Of a stretch of 64,000 bases of DNA, positions 12,001 to 21,892 are shown piece by piece. The stretch's first letter is position 1; each line of letters opens with the position of its first letter. Source of the DNA: Bolinopsis microptera (lineage: Eukaryota > Ctenophora > Tentaculata > Lobata > Bolinopsidae); the NCBI RefSeq assembly GCF_026151205.1, contig NC_087079.1, positions 6,296,169 to 6,360,168 of the forward strand. The letters are read 5' to 3'. The notes below the pieces were generated by a model that did no database searches, had not been told where the DNA came from, and was given only the letters and a program-made list of their open reading frames with translations. The position numbers were made by a program, and so were the translations under genes.

Positions 12001-15000
12001 GAGTACATGTACAGACTGGTCAGATGAGGACGGGTGTAGCGAGGAAGAGGGGGAGGTGGAGGAGGCGTATGTGTGTGAGGGGGAGGGAGTGTTAAGATAC
12101 CCCGGGATTGGAAGTGTGATACTTACCCTCAGTGTCCTCGTGAGTTAGAACTTAGACTTGTTATGTGTTTTTATTGTATTTTTTTCGAGGCCAGATAAAA
12201 CGAGATAATTTGGTGAACGTTTATTATAGATTGAGCAATGTTTAGTCGCAACGCCAACACGACTTTTAAATTAAGTGAAAAGTACCATACATGAAACATG
12301 ACCCTTTATTCTGCTCAGTTGGTGACGATGAGTGTAATTCCGACTGTGACTACTCTAGATTCTGGAACAACTCTGGTCAATCCATTGAAAGGTACTGTCT
12401 GGTAACATTTCACAGTTTGAACTGAATGCTTCTGTTTGGATAATTTCCGATTTCTGACGTGATTGTTATTGTTTAAATATAAATTCTAATATAAATTCCA
12501 GGGTAGATATTGGGGAGTACTTCAACAGCACGCCCGGATTCTGTAAAAATTTTGATAATGTCACATGTAACAAGAATGGCAAACACTTCAAATGTGACAA
12601 TGGAAAATGCGTGTAAGTTTCATATGGATAAAACTACCAAATTTAATAAAAGGATAAAATAAATCGCCTTGTTAAAATATTCAGGCCTTTTTCATAGATC
12701 TAGCCTTGAGCCACGATGAATTAAGAACATATCTATTAAGCATATTTTTAAAACGAAGATAAAAAGAAAATATCTAAGTTAATTGTGGCTCATCTCCCAC
12801 TACATTCCAAACAATACATACGTTATCTTGTTGTATTATCGTGTTATCTCAGACCGCAGATAGGGGTTTGTAACACACTAGATAATTGTTATCTTGTTGT
12901 CTTATCGTGTTATCTCAGACCGCAGATAGGGGTTTGCAACACGCTAGATAACTGTGGAGATTGGAGTGACGAGAAGGGGTGTCCCGGCAGATTCTACTGT
13001 CAGAAGAAGAAACCGCTGTAAGTTAATTATATACTAATAAGTACTACATTATTATATACTACTACACATAATAAAATATCTTCGTTGCTGATCCCTAATT
13101 ATGATGCTAACGAAGCTGTATCTTTATAGCTGTTGGCAGCTGATCAATGGAATCATTCGAGAACGGTCGGAGTCATAAATATGCTTTATAATCTGGACAA
13201 AACCTCTACCACCGGCCCACCACCGGCCCACCACCGGCCCACCACCGGCCCACCACCGGCCCACCACCGGCCCACCACCGGCCCACCACCGGCCCTGAAT
13301 CACCCATTTCAACAATACTCCCTCAGATACGTACCCTGGGAGAATGTATGTGACGGAGCCTCAGATTGCCTTGATGGGAGTGACGAGTGTCAGGATTGTA
13401 ACTTTGATATCCTGGCTAACGACCAGAGTCTGATAGCTAACAGTATACTGTCTGCTCTGGTTTGGGTCATGGGTACTATTGCTCTTCTCGGAAACTTGGT
13501 GAGTTTTATTTTAGAGAGTAGTGGTGATTGAGTTCAGTTGGGCGGTTCATGTTATTATCAGATAAAAAGCACGAAACTAAATCATTAATATATCTTCAGA
13601 TCCTAATCCTGACGAAGGGAAACGAGTTGAAGAACTCCGGAGCAAAGATGAACAGTGTCACTAAAATCAGCACATTACTTCTTGTTAATCTGGCCATGTC
13701 CGACTTTTTGATGGGGGTTTATCTCATTGGAATAGCCGCCATGGAAAGGAAACTTAATGGTTCGTTACTCTTAATTTTATATTAATTCATCTAATTAATT
13801 AATTTTCTACTTGCTTTATGCTTATAGTTTTACGTGTTGAGTTTTATTGTCTGTGGTTCTGTACCCATAGGTTATTGCTATATTTAAGATGATTATTGAG
13901 GATTGGAAATTATGGGATCCCCTGAATTATAACAATATGAACAAAACATTTCCTTGTGTTTAACATAATGACGTCTCCATCAGGTCATTACTGTGAAGAA
14001 AGTAAGCGATGGAGGAGCTCATTCTCCTGCAAACTATTTGGTTCTATCTGTCTCCTCTCCTCCGAGTGCTCCATCTTCATGATGACTCTCATCACTCTTC
14101 ACAGACTTATCTCTGTTATCTTCCCTCGCAAGATATCCACCCTGGGACGACGTTAGTGTTGGCGAATAATACAAATTCAAGTAGCCAAAATTCAAATGAC
14201 TCAACCATTATGACTTATGAGCCGTGTATACTGTATTTGTTAAGCATATATTATAGAGATTGTGTAGTGTTCTCATTTCTTTGGGCTCCTTCCTGAATTT
14301 TAACTCCGAATTATCTTGTCTACAGTTTAGAATGTGAAATGTATGGATAAAGTAAAGAATAAACTCACTATCTACACATTTACAGGAGGTCTGGTAGCCT
14401 GGTACATTTCCATAGTATCAGTCTGGATATTAGTGCTGTGTCTTGCCTGGGTGCCCAACATGCACGTAAGTTCAAATCAGCGAATAACCAGTATTTCCTT
14501 TTATATCCTCGAGATTGGGTAGTCAAGTTTTAGGTATCACAAACTTTGAAACAGGCGGTTCGTCTGTAATCTCGACTGGAAAAACCATGAATTTCAGCCT
14601 CATTAAGAGGTTCGGAAGCTCGTGTTTTGATTTACAAATTTAATCAATATTTTGGTTTTGAGAATATTATAAAATTCACTTTCCTCTTCTATCTCAAATA
14701 ACTGAACTTCTGCAGGCATTACAGGAGTACTTCGTGAGTGAAGCTTACTATCAAAACAACTCCTTCTTCGGAAAAGGAGATAAGAAAACTCTGCAACGTT
14801 ACGCTTGGCTTTACAATAAGACCGTTCCTAGCGGCACTATCCCACCTGACAACCTAACCATGTCTTGGGACCAAATATTTCACAGTAAGAACTTCCACTT
14901 CCAGAATCCATACCAAAGATGTTATTCTCGACCTGACCCTAACTTTTTTATTGTTCGACATCTTTAACACTTTGGCATTAGACCTCATTAGATTCGATTT

Positions 15001-16482
15001 AATCCCTAATATTTGGGGATGAGTTATCTGAATTACACCTGACCACCACCTGCCCATAGTAATAGAACAGAGCGGGCTAGGTTCGACCTACAAATACTAC
15101 GGTCTAATGGGATTCTACAGCTCCCACGGAGTGTGCCTACACAAACTCTTCACTACCACAGCCTCCTCAAGCTGGATCTACAGTCTCTCCCTCAATATCT
15201 TCAACTCTTTCTGCTTCATCTTCATTGTTGTCTCCTACTCTTATATTCTAACCGTCTCAAGTTAGTTTTTAATTTTATAGTTTGCCCACTTTGTTGTTTG
15301 TTTGATTAAAATAATATCCCAATTTTGGAGTGAGAACACGAGTAACAACCATACAGTTAGTAATCTAAACCACCAAAAACAACTATAGCTACATTATGTA
15401 GTTGTCCAGTAAACCCCCTAAAACCCCATAAAACCCCTCCTAAATAACCCTCTAAAACCCCCTACAGAGAAGCTGTCCTCTAAAAGCTCCGGTCGAATGG
15501 CACGTAAGGTTCAAAGACTGGTGCTAACAGATGCACTGTGTTGGATACCGACATGTATCTGTGCCTATCTTTACATTGCTGGAGTCAATCTATCAGACGA
15601 GGTTAGCTTTGATAACCTTAACTTATTTAGATTTATAAGAACCGGCAGAGTTTTGTCAGTAAACCAGTAATGAATGTTGTGGGATGAAATGTTAAGAGGT
15701 GAAAATTGTACCCAAAATATTTTCGAAAGTAACAGCAAATATTTCAGTTATACGCCTACACTGCTATCCTAATTCTCCCGATAAATTCCTGTCTAAACCC
15801 TATCGTGTACACAGATATTATAGACCAGGTACTGTCTTGAAGCTCTGTCTTAATAATTAAAATATTTGTTGACGTGTTTGAAATTTGTAATGATTAAGTT
15901 TGAATCTGGTTGATCTCATTACTTTTTTAAAGCTTGTTTGATCGTCTATTCTGAATTTTCCAAATATTTCCAATCTCACCCCCTCCATCCCCAGGTGCAC
16001 GTGTGGATACTAAAACACGTGGTAAGGGTAGGATCAGATAGCTTCAACAGCTCCCCGAGTGTTGCCACCATGGGGGATAAAGTTCACAACCCAGTGGATC
16101 AGCTCACAGCTATACAAGAACAAAGTGTTGTTCACAGTCGTACTGGTACTGCTGGACATAACGATACCAATCACTTGCAGGTGGGTTGTAGATTTAGTTG
16201 TTTTTAAAAGCGGGGGTACTATATAAGTATACTCTGTTCATGCGTCTTTTCCAATTAATTGAACCCCAAAACATTTAAAGCTTCAAAATTACTGAATCAT
16301 GTGTGCTAAATAATTATGAATCTAAATAATTATGAATATGTTCAATATACGATCTTATGAACATAACTAACCTCGGCTTCTTTTCTCAGACTACAACACT
16401 GGGGCCCTCTGAACCGACGATAAATACCAGGTCCTCGTTAGCAAAACTCAGTCCACGTTCTTACCACCCTCAAGACGGATAA
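3070..16482 (+). CDS. LDLa-repeat seven-transmembrane receptor, 19 exons, 5' end not found
   Basis: Inferred exons: 3070-3196, 3392-3550, 4017-4094, 4304-4406, 10162-10323, 11893-12139, 12319-12391, 12502-12612, 12919-13017, 13327-13498, 13600-13759, 13984-14151, 14386-14465, 14716-14884, 15060-15260, 15468-15601, 15748-15828, 15995-16180, 16390-16482 (TAA). This gives about 867 codons. The ectodomain has about seven LDL-receptor class A modules, with signatures such as CDGYYHCEDFSDED, CGDWSDEKGC and CDGASDCLDGSDEC. TM1 follows after about 15 residues (GNL at its end). TM2 has NLAMSD; TM3 starts with a conserved Cys (FSCKLFG) and ends in LHRL where DRY/ERW is usual; TM7 has NPIVY. The nearest known classes are relaxin-type receptors and snail GRL101, which place leucine-rich repeats between LDLa and 7TM; none are seen here. 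Splice phases agree at every junction except exon 6 (11893-12139), where the frame must shift by one base between YVCEGEG and DWKCDTYPQC. No initiator exon or signal peptide was found upstream. The ligand is unknown. Confidence 0.88.
3337..3393. repeat. GGTTACTA-family repeat running into a splice acceptor
   Basis: Short tandem copies of GTTACTAG/GTTACTAA run up to the acceptor of receptor exon 2 (TTACCAG at 3385-3391). The first coding bases, GTTACTTG, still resemble the repeat. The same 8-bp family recurs at 4431-5052 and 9229-9290. Confidence 0.75.
4431..5052. repeat. GGTTACTA minisatellite with three embedded exon-tail copies
   Basis: An 8-bp repeat (GGTTACTA and 7-bp variants GGTACTA) fills the start of receptor intron 4. 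Interspersed in it are three copies of the 3' half of exon 4 with its splice donor: 4512-4559, 4625-4672 and 4747-4794. Each is preceded by TTAG and followed by GTGGGT. Each AG-to-GT interval is 48 nt and stays open in the receptor frame, reading YCPNDHDESLCYNVHT. They could be skipped debris or short cassette exons. Confidence 0.85.
5634..5825 (-). repeat. 15-bp coding minisatellite (VGPEN repeats)
   Basis: About 13 copies of a 15-bp unit (plus strand GTTTTCAGGTCCCAC) encode VGPEN, VGPKT, VGPKN or VVPEN in the BTB gene. The 15-bp length keeps frame. The plus strand is also open across it (GPTFS repeats), which is a by-product of the repeat. Confidence 0.9.
6396..7903 (-). mobile_element. 5'-truncated LINE, RNase H end, poly(A) tail, 13-bp TSD
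   Basis: The element runs on the minus strand from 7903 to a 15-base A-tail (T-run at 6397-6411). It is flanked by TGAAGCAGCATAT at 6383-6395 and 7904-7916. Its open frame (7903 to 6626) begins in the thumb region after a reverse transcriptase (ARKFKRVQALALRMMSGAMP). It continues through a complete RNase HI domain with all acidic residues visible (CYTDGS, QTELTAI, WSDSLS, GNEKADELA). It ends with a CX2CX8HX4C zinc knuckle (CPKCGDGEETVSHFLGQC). This layout fits the RNase H-bearing LINE clades (Jockey/I-like). Truncation at the 5' end, the A-tail and the target duplication are signs of target-primed reverse transcription. The intact frame and tail indicate a young insertion. Confidence 0.93.
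8965..9146. mobile_element. Foldback MITE-like element
   Basis: The ends are imperfect inverted repeats: ATGTGGATTCTGGTGGAGAG at 8965 pairs with the complement of CTCCCCACCATAATCCACAT ending at 9146. The centre has a perfect hairpin, CCACTATTGA/TCAATAGTGG, around 9040. No coding capacity. It lies just upstream of the BTB gene start (8841). The target duplication could not be fixed; TA is possible. Confidence 0.7.
9190..9345. repeat. GGTTACTA array flanked by a 35-40-bp direct repeat
   Basis: A short GGTTACTA array (9229-9290) lies between two copies of a sequence beginning CGATAGAACAAAACACAGAG (about 9190 and 9299). This is the same 8-bp family as in the receptor's first introns. Confidence 0.75.
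9631..10132. repeat. 13-bp minisatellite, about 38 copies
   Basis: Near-perfect tandem copies of GTGTGTTACACTT. As 13 is not a multiple of three and the unit lacks stops on this strand, all three plus frames stay open for over 160 codons with a 13-residue period; these are not genes. It ends about 30 bases before the acceptor of receptor exon 5 (10162). Confidence 0.97.
10324..10697. repeat. 26-bp intronic minisatellite starting at a splice donor
   Basis: About 14 copies of TTTTGGGAGTGTTTGTTGAC plus CTATTA, with a few variants. It begins directly behind the donor of receptor exon 5 (GTGGGT at 10324). Confidence 0.95.
11327..11836. repeat. 20-21-bp intronic minisatellite, about 25 copies
   Basis: Tandem copies of AGGGAGTAGAGTCAAGTATC plus C. 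One copy has an extra G near 11581, which shifts the fortuitous reading frames. It ends about 55 bases before the acceptor of receptor exon 6. Confidence 0.96.
12822..12953. repeat. 66-bp direct duplication containing a splice acceptor
   Basis: Copy 1 is 12822-12887 and copy 2 is 12888-12953. Each contains TTATCTCAG followed by ACCGCAGATAGGGGTTTG, that is, the acceptor and first coding bases of receptor exon 9. The exon is modelled from 12919. The upstream acceptor (exon start 12853) is 66 nt away and in frame, and would add 22 residues. Confidence 0.9.
13212..13297. repeat. 11-bp GC-rich minisatellite
   Basis: About eight copies of ACCGGCCCACC lie in the intron 30 bases before the acceptor of receptor exon 10 (13327). 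Open frames through it (PPPAHHRPTTG) are repeat artefacts. Confidence 0.93.
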
Positions 16483-16596
16483 ATACCAGGTCCTCGTTAG
16501 CAAAACTCAGTCCACGTTCTTACCACCCTCAAGACGGATAAATACCAGGTCCTCGTTAGCAAAACTCAGTCCACGTTCTTACCACCCTCAAGACGG
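16420..16596. repeat. 59-bp triplication at the receptor's 3' end
   Basis: Three copies start near 16421, 16480 and 16539. The unit begins TAAATACCAGGTCCTCGTTA. The receptor stop codon TAA (16480-16482) is created at the junction of copies 1 and 2. After the third copy the sequence continues CCCAAGTCTTAA, so an unduplicated gene would stop three codons later (PKS). Confidence 0.9.
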
Positions 16597-16993
16597 ACCC
16601 AAGTCTTAATTATTTTATCTTACTGGGGGCTATTATTGCTAAATCGCTATTAGTATTAATAGTTAAAATGTTGCCAGTTTCATAACCCTTTCTACATTCT
16701 AACTTTATTGAAGTGTTGCCCATTCCTTTCCTCTTGAAATTCTCAGAGCCAGAATAATAATTTGGTGGATGCGTCAAAATTGAAGATTTAGACCTTGAAA
16801 ACTTAGATTTTTTCACATTGAAATATTTATGTTTACTGATAAAAGAGGTGATCTAAACACTAAGGTTTCCCCAAAGTTTTACTATCCTTATTGATCGATA
16901 TCGCTGTCTATCATAATTATCATAATTATCAAATAAACCATATTTTTATTATATCGGAATGCTGTTGCTTTGTGTAAGCAACATTTTTAATGG
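16597..16993. other. Receptor 3' flank
   Basis: No coding signal. An AATAAA-like sequence near 16930 (CAAATAAACC) could serve as polyadenylation signal for the receptor gene; this is a weak inference from one hexamer. Confidence 0.35.
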
Positions 16994-18357
16994 TGCTACC
17001 TGAGGACCCCAAGCTATTATGTTCATAAACATAAAGATGCTGCGGAATGACAGGCTGAGCGCCGCCCAGTAACTGCCAATAAGCTATCATGGTTAGCATA
17101 CACATTTCGGGCCTCGAAATTTTAAATACTTTGTTTGAATAGTTGTACTATTTGTAAATGTAATTGAGCTGTACTATTTTGTAAATATTTAGAAATCGAT
17201 TATATTCTTTGAAAAGTTGGTTTTGGCCTGTGATTGGTGATTATTAATACGACTGAAAGTGAAATCTATCAACACGTGAAGTCACGTGAAGTCATGACAT
17301 TGACATACGTTGCATGCCACTTTTGCGATACGTAACATGTATCAATCATGACATAGCCATTAGCCATACAATTACAGTTAATTAAACCCTGATTTATTGC
17401 GGAGTTGGGGGAGGGAACCATCCGCGATGAATATCGTTAGCTAATATTATCGATCATGCATTTTTAGCCCTATTTATAGGAAGAAAATTGGACATGACCA
17501 CGGTAACGCCGGGTTTGCTTGCGGTTAATCATATAAGGAAGCGGGTTGCCAAGGAAACCCTACCGGTTAGGGTCTATCTTCGAAAGCAAAATAGATATAG
17601 TTGTTCATATATTACGTAATCTAAATCAGCCGAGGAGGGCAAGGTTTCAAATGATTACGCTAGTGTATTTTTACACAATAGCTATGTGTACTGATTACGC
17701 AGTATAGTAGAGGGGAAAATGGTTACGAATTGGATGATGATTAATTACTCTACACTCGACTGTGACGTGACTTAATTATTTAAACTATGTCATGTTCAAA
17801 ATGTCGAGTGTAAAGTGATTAATCATCATCCTAACTTTAGACTAAAGTTTAGTTTTACATTTTACGAGACGAGCACTTTGCTAAAACCCGTGCTAAATCA
17901 GTATCACTCTATAATAGTCTATACTCGATCTTCAAAATTATTCTCAAAGGATCCACGACATGACACTGCACGACAGTTGAAACCAGCTTGAATCTATGTA
18001 TTTTCGGACGCTGATTCCGAATCACCCCACATAATATAGGGTTAAAATGCTCCCCTAGCGAGATATCGGCGAAAAACTGTCTCGATCACGTGATATGACC
18101 ATATTATAACTATAAGGAAGTTTGTATAATTTCTTGTTAGGGTTTCAGTAATATGTATGCTTCATTTAGGGATTGATTAACGGTTAGAGTTCATGGAATC
18201 AGATTCTGATTAGAGGGTACGGTTTCAAATATTCATTCAGGGATACCTTGACCTTACCCTTAGAACTCACTGGTTGCTGGGCGGCGCTCAGCCTGTCATT
18301 CCGCCGAATCGCTATGTTTATGAACATGATAGCCTGGTACTGGTGTCCCCAGGTAAC
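16994..18357. mobile_element. 1.36-kb element with about 80-bp inverted ends
   Basis: Left arm about 16994-17074 and right arm about 18272-18357 are inverted copies, sharing the core GGAATGACAGGCTGAGCGCC (plus strand at the left) and TATGTTCATAAACAT. The interior has no transposase frame. It holds a second foldback (about 17728-17833) whose arms contain GGATGATGATTAATTACTCT and its near-complement. Probably a non-autonomous DNA transposon; superfamily and target duplication were not determined. Confidence 0.75.
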
Positions 18358-18532
18358 TAGAGATCAATGTGAATAAAACAGAAAATGTCCATGTCACGTC
18401 ACAGTCGAGTGAATAGTGATTAATTATCAAGCTGCACGTTACACAATTCAGCCAATAGAGGACAGGAATTTGCTTGATTGACGATGTCAACCCTTCCATA
18501 TCGTTGCTCTGTACACAGGAGGACTATAGACA

Positions 18533-18634
18533 TAGTGCAAAGAAACTGCTGCTAACTGCTAGCTGCTCACTGCTAGCTGCTGTCGCGCGCGCGCGCCGCC
18601 CATAGCAGCAGTTAGCAGCAGTTTCTTTGCACTA
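18533..18634. repeat. 28-bp perfect hairpin with (CG)n loop
   Basis: Arms 18533-18560 and 18607-18634 are exact reverse complements (TAGTGCAAAGAAACTGCTGC onward). The 46-base loop contains TGCTAGCTGC repeats and an alternating GTCGCGCGCGCGCG stretch, a Z-DNA-prone sequence. Outer flanks extend the pairing with a two-base bulge. Confidence 0.93.
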
Positions 18635-18919
18635 TAGTCATCTTGTGTGTAACCATCTCGATGCGAAGCACGAATGCTAGTTTGCGCGTCGAAGCGGCGA
18701 AGTCCTCCAAGAATTTGCAAATTTTAAGTTGCAAACATTTTTTCCTCCCGAAATATAATTTTTGAGATAACTAAAAATTCATATTCGATATTTTCTTAAA
18801 GTTTAAGTTGGCTCCTGGGGAGTTAATTTTAGCGATCAACGTGCTAAATCACCCCACCGAGCGTGATAAATCACTTTAAACTCTATTTTCGATATAATGT
18901 TTATAAACGGTCCCGACAG

Positions 18920-19393
18920 TGTATAGTTGTGGACACAACAAGAAAATTGAGAATAATCTTGTGCGAGGGTAGGGACCCAGATGTCGTTTCTAACCCAAAT
19001 AAACTTTAAGGAGGCTTCTCATCAGTAGCCGCACCTCCTTACTCGGTTTCTGAACTGGAATTCTATGGGCTTCCAGACGGCCAGACCGAGTATTACCATC
19101 CCATCCTTCTAGAGTTCATCACAAGTAGCACCCACCTTGAAGATCTTTGACACCCAGACACACCCCATTGGCGAACAAACTTTGGATATAATCTTACATG
19201 CTCCCGAAGGAATCCCTGGTTTATGGTCTTTCTCATCGTCACCAGCACTTTCACTAGGTCACCAGCTCTTTCACTGAAGTCATCAGCCCTTTCATTGAAG
19301 TCATCAGATGTGACTCTGATCAACGGTATAGTTGTGGACACAACAAGAAAATTGAGAATAATCTTGTGCGAGGGTAGGGACCCAGATGTCGTT
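18920..19393. repeat. 68-bp direct repeat pair, 405 bp apart
   Basis: GTATAGTTGTGGACACAACA and the following bases occur identically at 18921-18988 and 19326-19393. Between them is GC-richer DNA with a 107-codon minus-strand frame (19416-19093) that has no recognised domain. The arrangement could be two terminal copies around a small insertion or a local duplication. Confidence 0.85.
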
Positions 19394-19424
19394 GGTAGTT
19401 GAAACCAATTAATCAATTAATTTT

Positions 19425-19807
19425 TTGACGGATGTCACTCGTCTAAATTTTTTTGGTCATACGTTGTATGACCCGCCGCTCACGAGTGGGCGGCTCCCCT
19501 GTGTCGTTTCACCATAGTGAAACGACCGTGGGGGTCGCAACGTGATACAAATTTTTTTCGAAGTAGCGCGCGCCGCTTTCTTCTAGAAATCGAACGTCGG
19601 AAATGTCCAGCTACGAAGTAGCGCGCGTGCCGGTTTTATAGTCCATTAACAATGGATATTGAACAATTAGCTTTGGTTAAACTTTGACCATTGTTAATGA
19701 TCTGGCCCGGCGCGCGCTACTTCATAGCACTTGCCATCGGGCCAACATTTCGAGAAGAAAGCGGCGCGCGCTACTTCGAAGAAATTTAGACGAGTAACAT
19801 CCGTCAA
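19425..19807. mobile_element. Nested foldback element with CpG-rich arms
   Basis: Outer arms TTGACGGATGTCACTCGTCT (19425) and the complement of AGACGAGTAACATCCGTCAA (ending 19807) pair with one mismatch. Inner arms around 19558 and 19750 (CGAAGTAGCGCGCGCCGCTT and its complement) and CATTAACAATGG/CCATTGTTAATG at the centre also pair, so it folds on itself at several levels. A further inverted pair, GTCATACGTTGTATGACCCG (about 19458) and its complement (about 19917), extends beyond the right arm. No coding capacity. Confidence 0.75.
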
Positions 19808-20359
19808 GTTAAACTTAGAGCAATCGTTAGGGTTTCATTTTAATATTTTTAGTCATGTCTTGTATCACGTGGTGACCCCTACTGTCGCTTCACTATAGTG
19901 TATGTATCGTGCGCGGCGGGTCATACAACGTATGACAAGTCATGTCAGGAATTGGGGTCAAATTATATCATATCAGAGGGTTATTGGTTTTAAAGAAAAT
20001 CAAACAGTCGTTCAGCATTTAGGGCCAACTATAGATCGAGAAAGTGTTCAAAATGTTACGTGACAGTTGACAGTTGACTGTAAAGTGAATATTCATCATT
20101 CCAGTTTCCACCTTGGTCAGTTAAATGCGTCACGCATGCATGCAATCACAAATTTAATCAGTGTACTTAATCAATTAATGTAATCGCTTATCGCGCGCAA
20201 GCTCAAACCAACTGGAAAGTTTTATTTCTTTAGATATATTGCCTTCATTGCTCTAAGAGCCCTCTCACTTGCAGTAGCGCGCGACCGCCGAAGTGAACCA
20301 AGCGCGTCACGCAGTACGCGTAGACACATGGCTATGTGAATTGCCTTCATACAGTGGCT

Positions 20360-20480
20360 TGATGCTTAATGGCGACTTGTGTCACTTTTACCGACCTCTT
20401 TGATTGGCCACTGGTCAAAAAATGTCGATCGAGGGGACGGCAGAAAAGGTCCTCATCACTCATCAAAATCTTTAAAATTT
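20360..20480. repeat. Dispersed repeat, related to 22815-22935
   Basis: GGCGACTTGTGTCAC, CACTGGTCAAAA and GGGGACGGCAGAAAAGGTCC appear in the same order here and at 22815-22935 with moderate divergence. It looks like two members of an old repeat family. Confidence 0.7.
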
Positions 20481-21126
20481 CTTTTCTATTGGCTCAGATT
20501 ATATATATATATATATTTTTAACGGCTTTCAGTTTCTTTTTTAAATTTCAGTTCATCAGATTTTCCCACTGCTTTTAGTTTGTATTTATTCTCAATTGTA
20601 TATGATTCGTATTTGTTGTAGTTACTTTAATGATATAATTTCTCAGAATTGATGTAAATAAACGATGCAAAGACTTTCGAAGATCTAATCACAACCGCTT
20701 TCTTTTATTGTGTAGAAGTCCAGCCATGAAATATATATATATATATCATATCCCCGCCCAACGCACACTCCCCAAATTGCGCGCATCGCTGTAACTTCTT
20801 TCAAACTTCGTAAATCGAGATAATTTATTTTGCAATGTATTCAGAATTAATATTTGCACTTATACAAATTACCTGGATGTTAGAATACTTTTGAAAGGGT
20901 ACAACAACCTCAAAAACGCTACCGACGTATTACTCCATAAAAAACACAAAAGCATAAGTAGCTTTTGTCGAGGTTGTAGCACTATGTGCTACTAGGCCGC
21001 GCATCTTCTCGCAACCACAGATCGTAAGTAAGTAAGTAAGTAAGTAAGTAAAGATTATGACATAACATCATCACAAGTGTCTACAAAATATCATTGCACT
21101 AAATAAAAATAATGTAAATAAATATA

Positions 21127-21892
21127 CAGGGTGGGCCAAAAGTCAGTGTGCAAACGTTGGCCTTAATAGCTCAGTCACTGAGTGCCCAATTGAAATACTT
21201 CCTTCTGGTATGACTTAGTACTACCACTGGTTCGAGGAATTTGTCAACTCGAAAAATATTCGCGTTCGTTTTTTTCAAATGGAGGTTCATTTTCACATTT
21301 TTTTGATAGTTTGGATAATCGGATCAAGCTAAATGTTATTGAATTGTGTTTGGCCATTCGAATTACGTTTGCCCTGAAAGAATGAGAGTTCTAGCTTCTC
21401 AGATGACCGAGATATGAAGCATAACAAGCTTGTTCATTACGTGTGATCAGGTGATTGGTTTACCTAATCACGTGATAAGGTGACCCCGTTAACTACCCCG
21501 TTAAACATTATGGGAATTGTTAAGGGTGCCCAATTAAGGTGTCGTGTCACGGTGTCACATAATCACCCAGTCAATTTGTTAACGAGATACACAAAATGCT
21601 TGTTAACTTCGTCATTTCTAATCCGTTTTGCCTCATTTTTTCAGATCATATGCAACATTTGATAATCTACCGTCTCTAAAAAAATTAGGCGTTCAGGATT
21701 TTCAGAGAAAACAATATAGGTGTTTTAATATTGAATGGGCGTGGTCTAAAATATTCGAATTTTCAAATTTTGACGACGGAATCCTCGAACCAGTAAGTAC
21801 AGTATGCCATCTGCAAAGCAACAGCTCTCAAATATAAAACTCAGCGGAGGTATAAGACCCAACGTTTGCACACTGACTTTTGGCCCACCCTG
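21127..21892. mobile_element. Mariner-type MITE, 34-bp perfect TIRs, TA target site
   Basis: Terminal inverted repeats 21127-21160 and 21859-21892 match over 34 bases, beginning CAGGGTGGGCCAAAAGTCAG. TA flanks both ends (21125-21126 and 21893-21894), as expected for Tc1/mariner insertion. Subterminal sequence also pairs imperfectly (CTGGTTCGAGGA near 21230 and its complement near 21786). The 766-bp body has no transposase, so it would depend on an enzyme made elsewhere. Confidence 0.93.

Noticed and set aside
12053-12082. A 30-nt intron (GTATGT...TTAAG-like) to explain the receptor frame break
   Set aside because: Removing 30 nt would not change the frame and such an intron is too short.
19093-19416. 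107-codon minus-strand frame
   Set aside because: No recognised domain, overlaps one of the 68-bp direct repeats, and lacks splice or start context.
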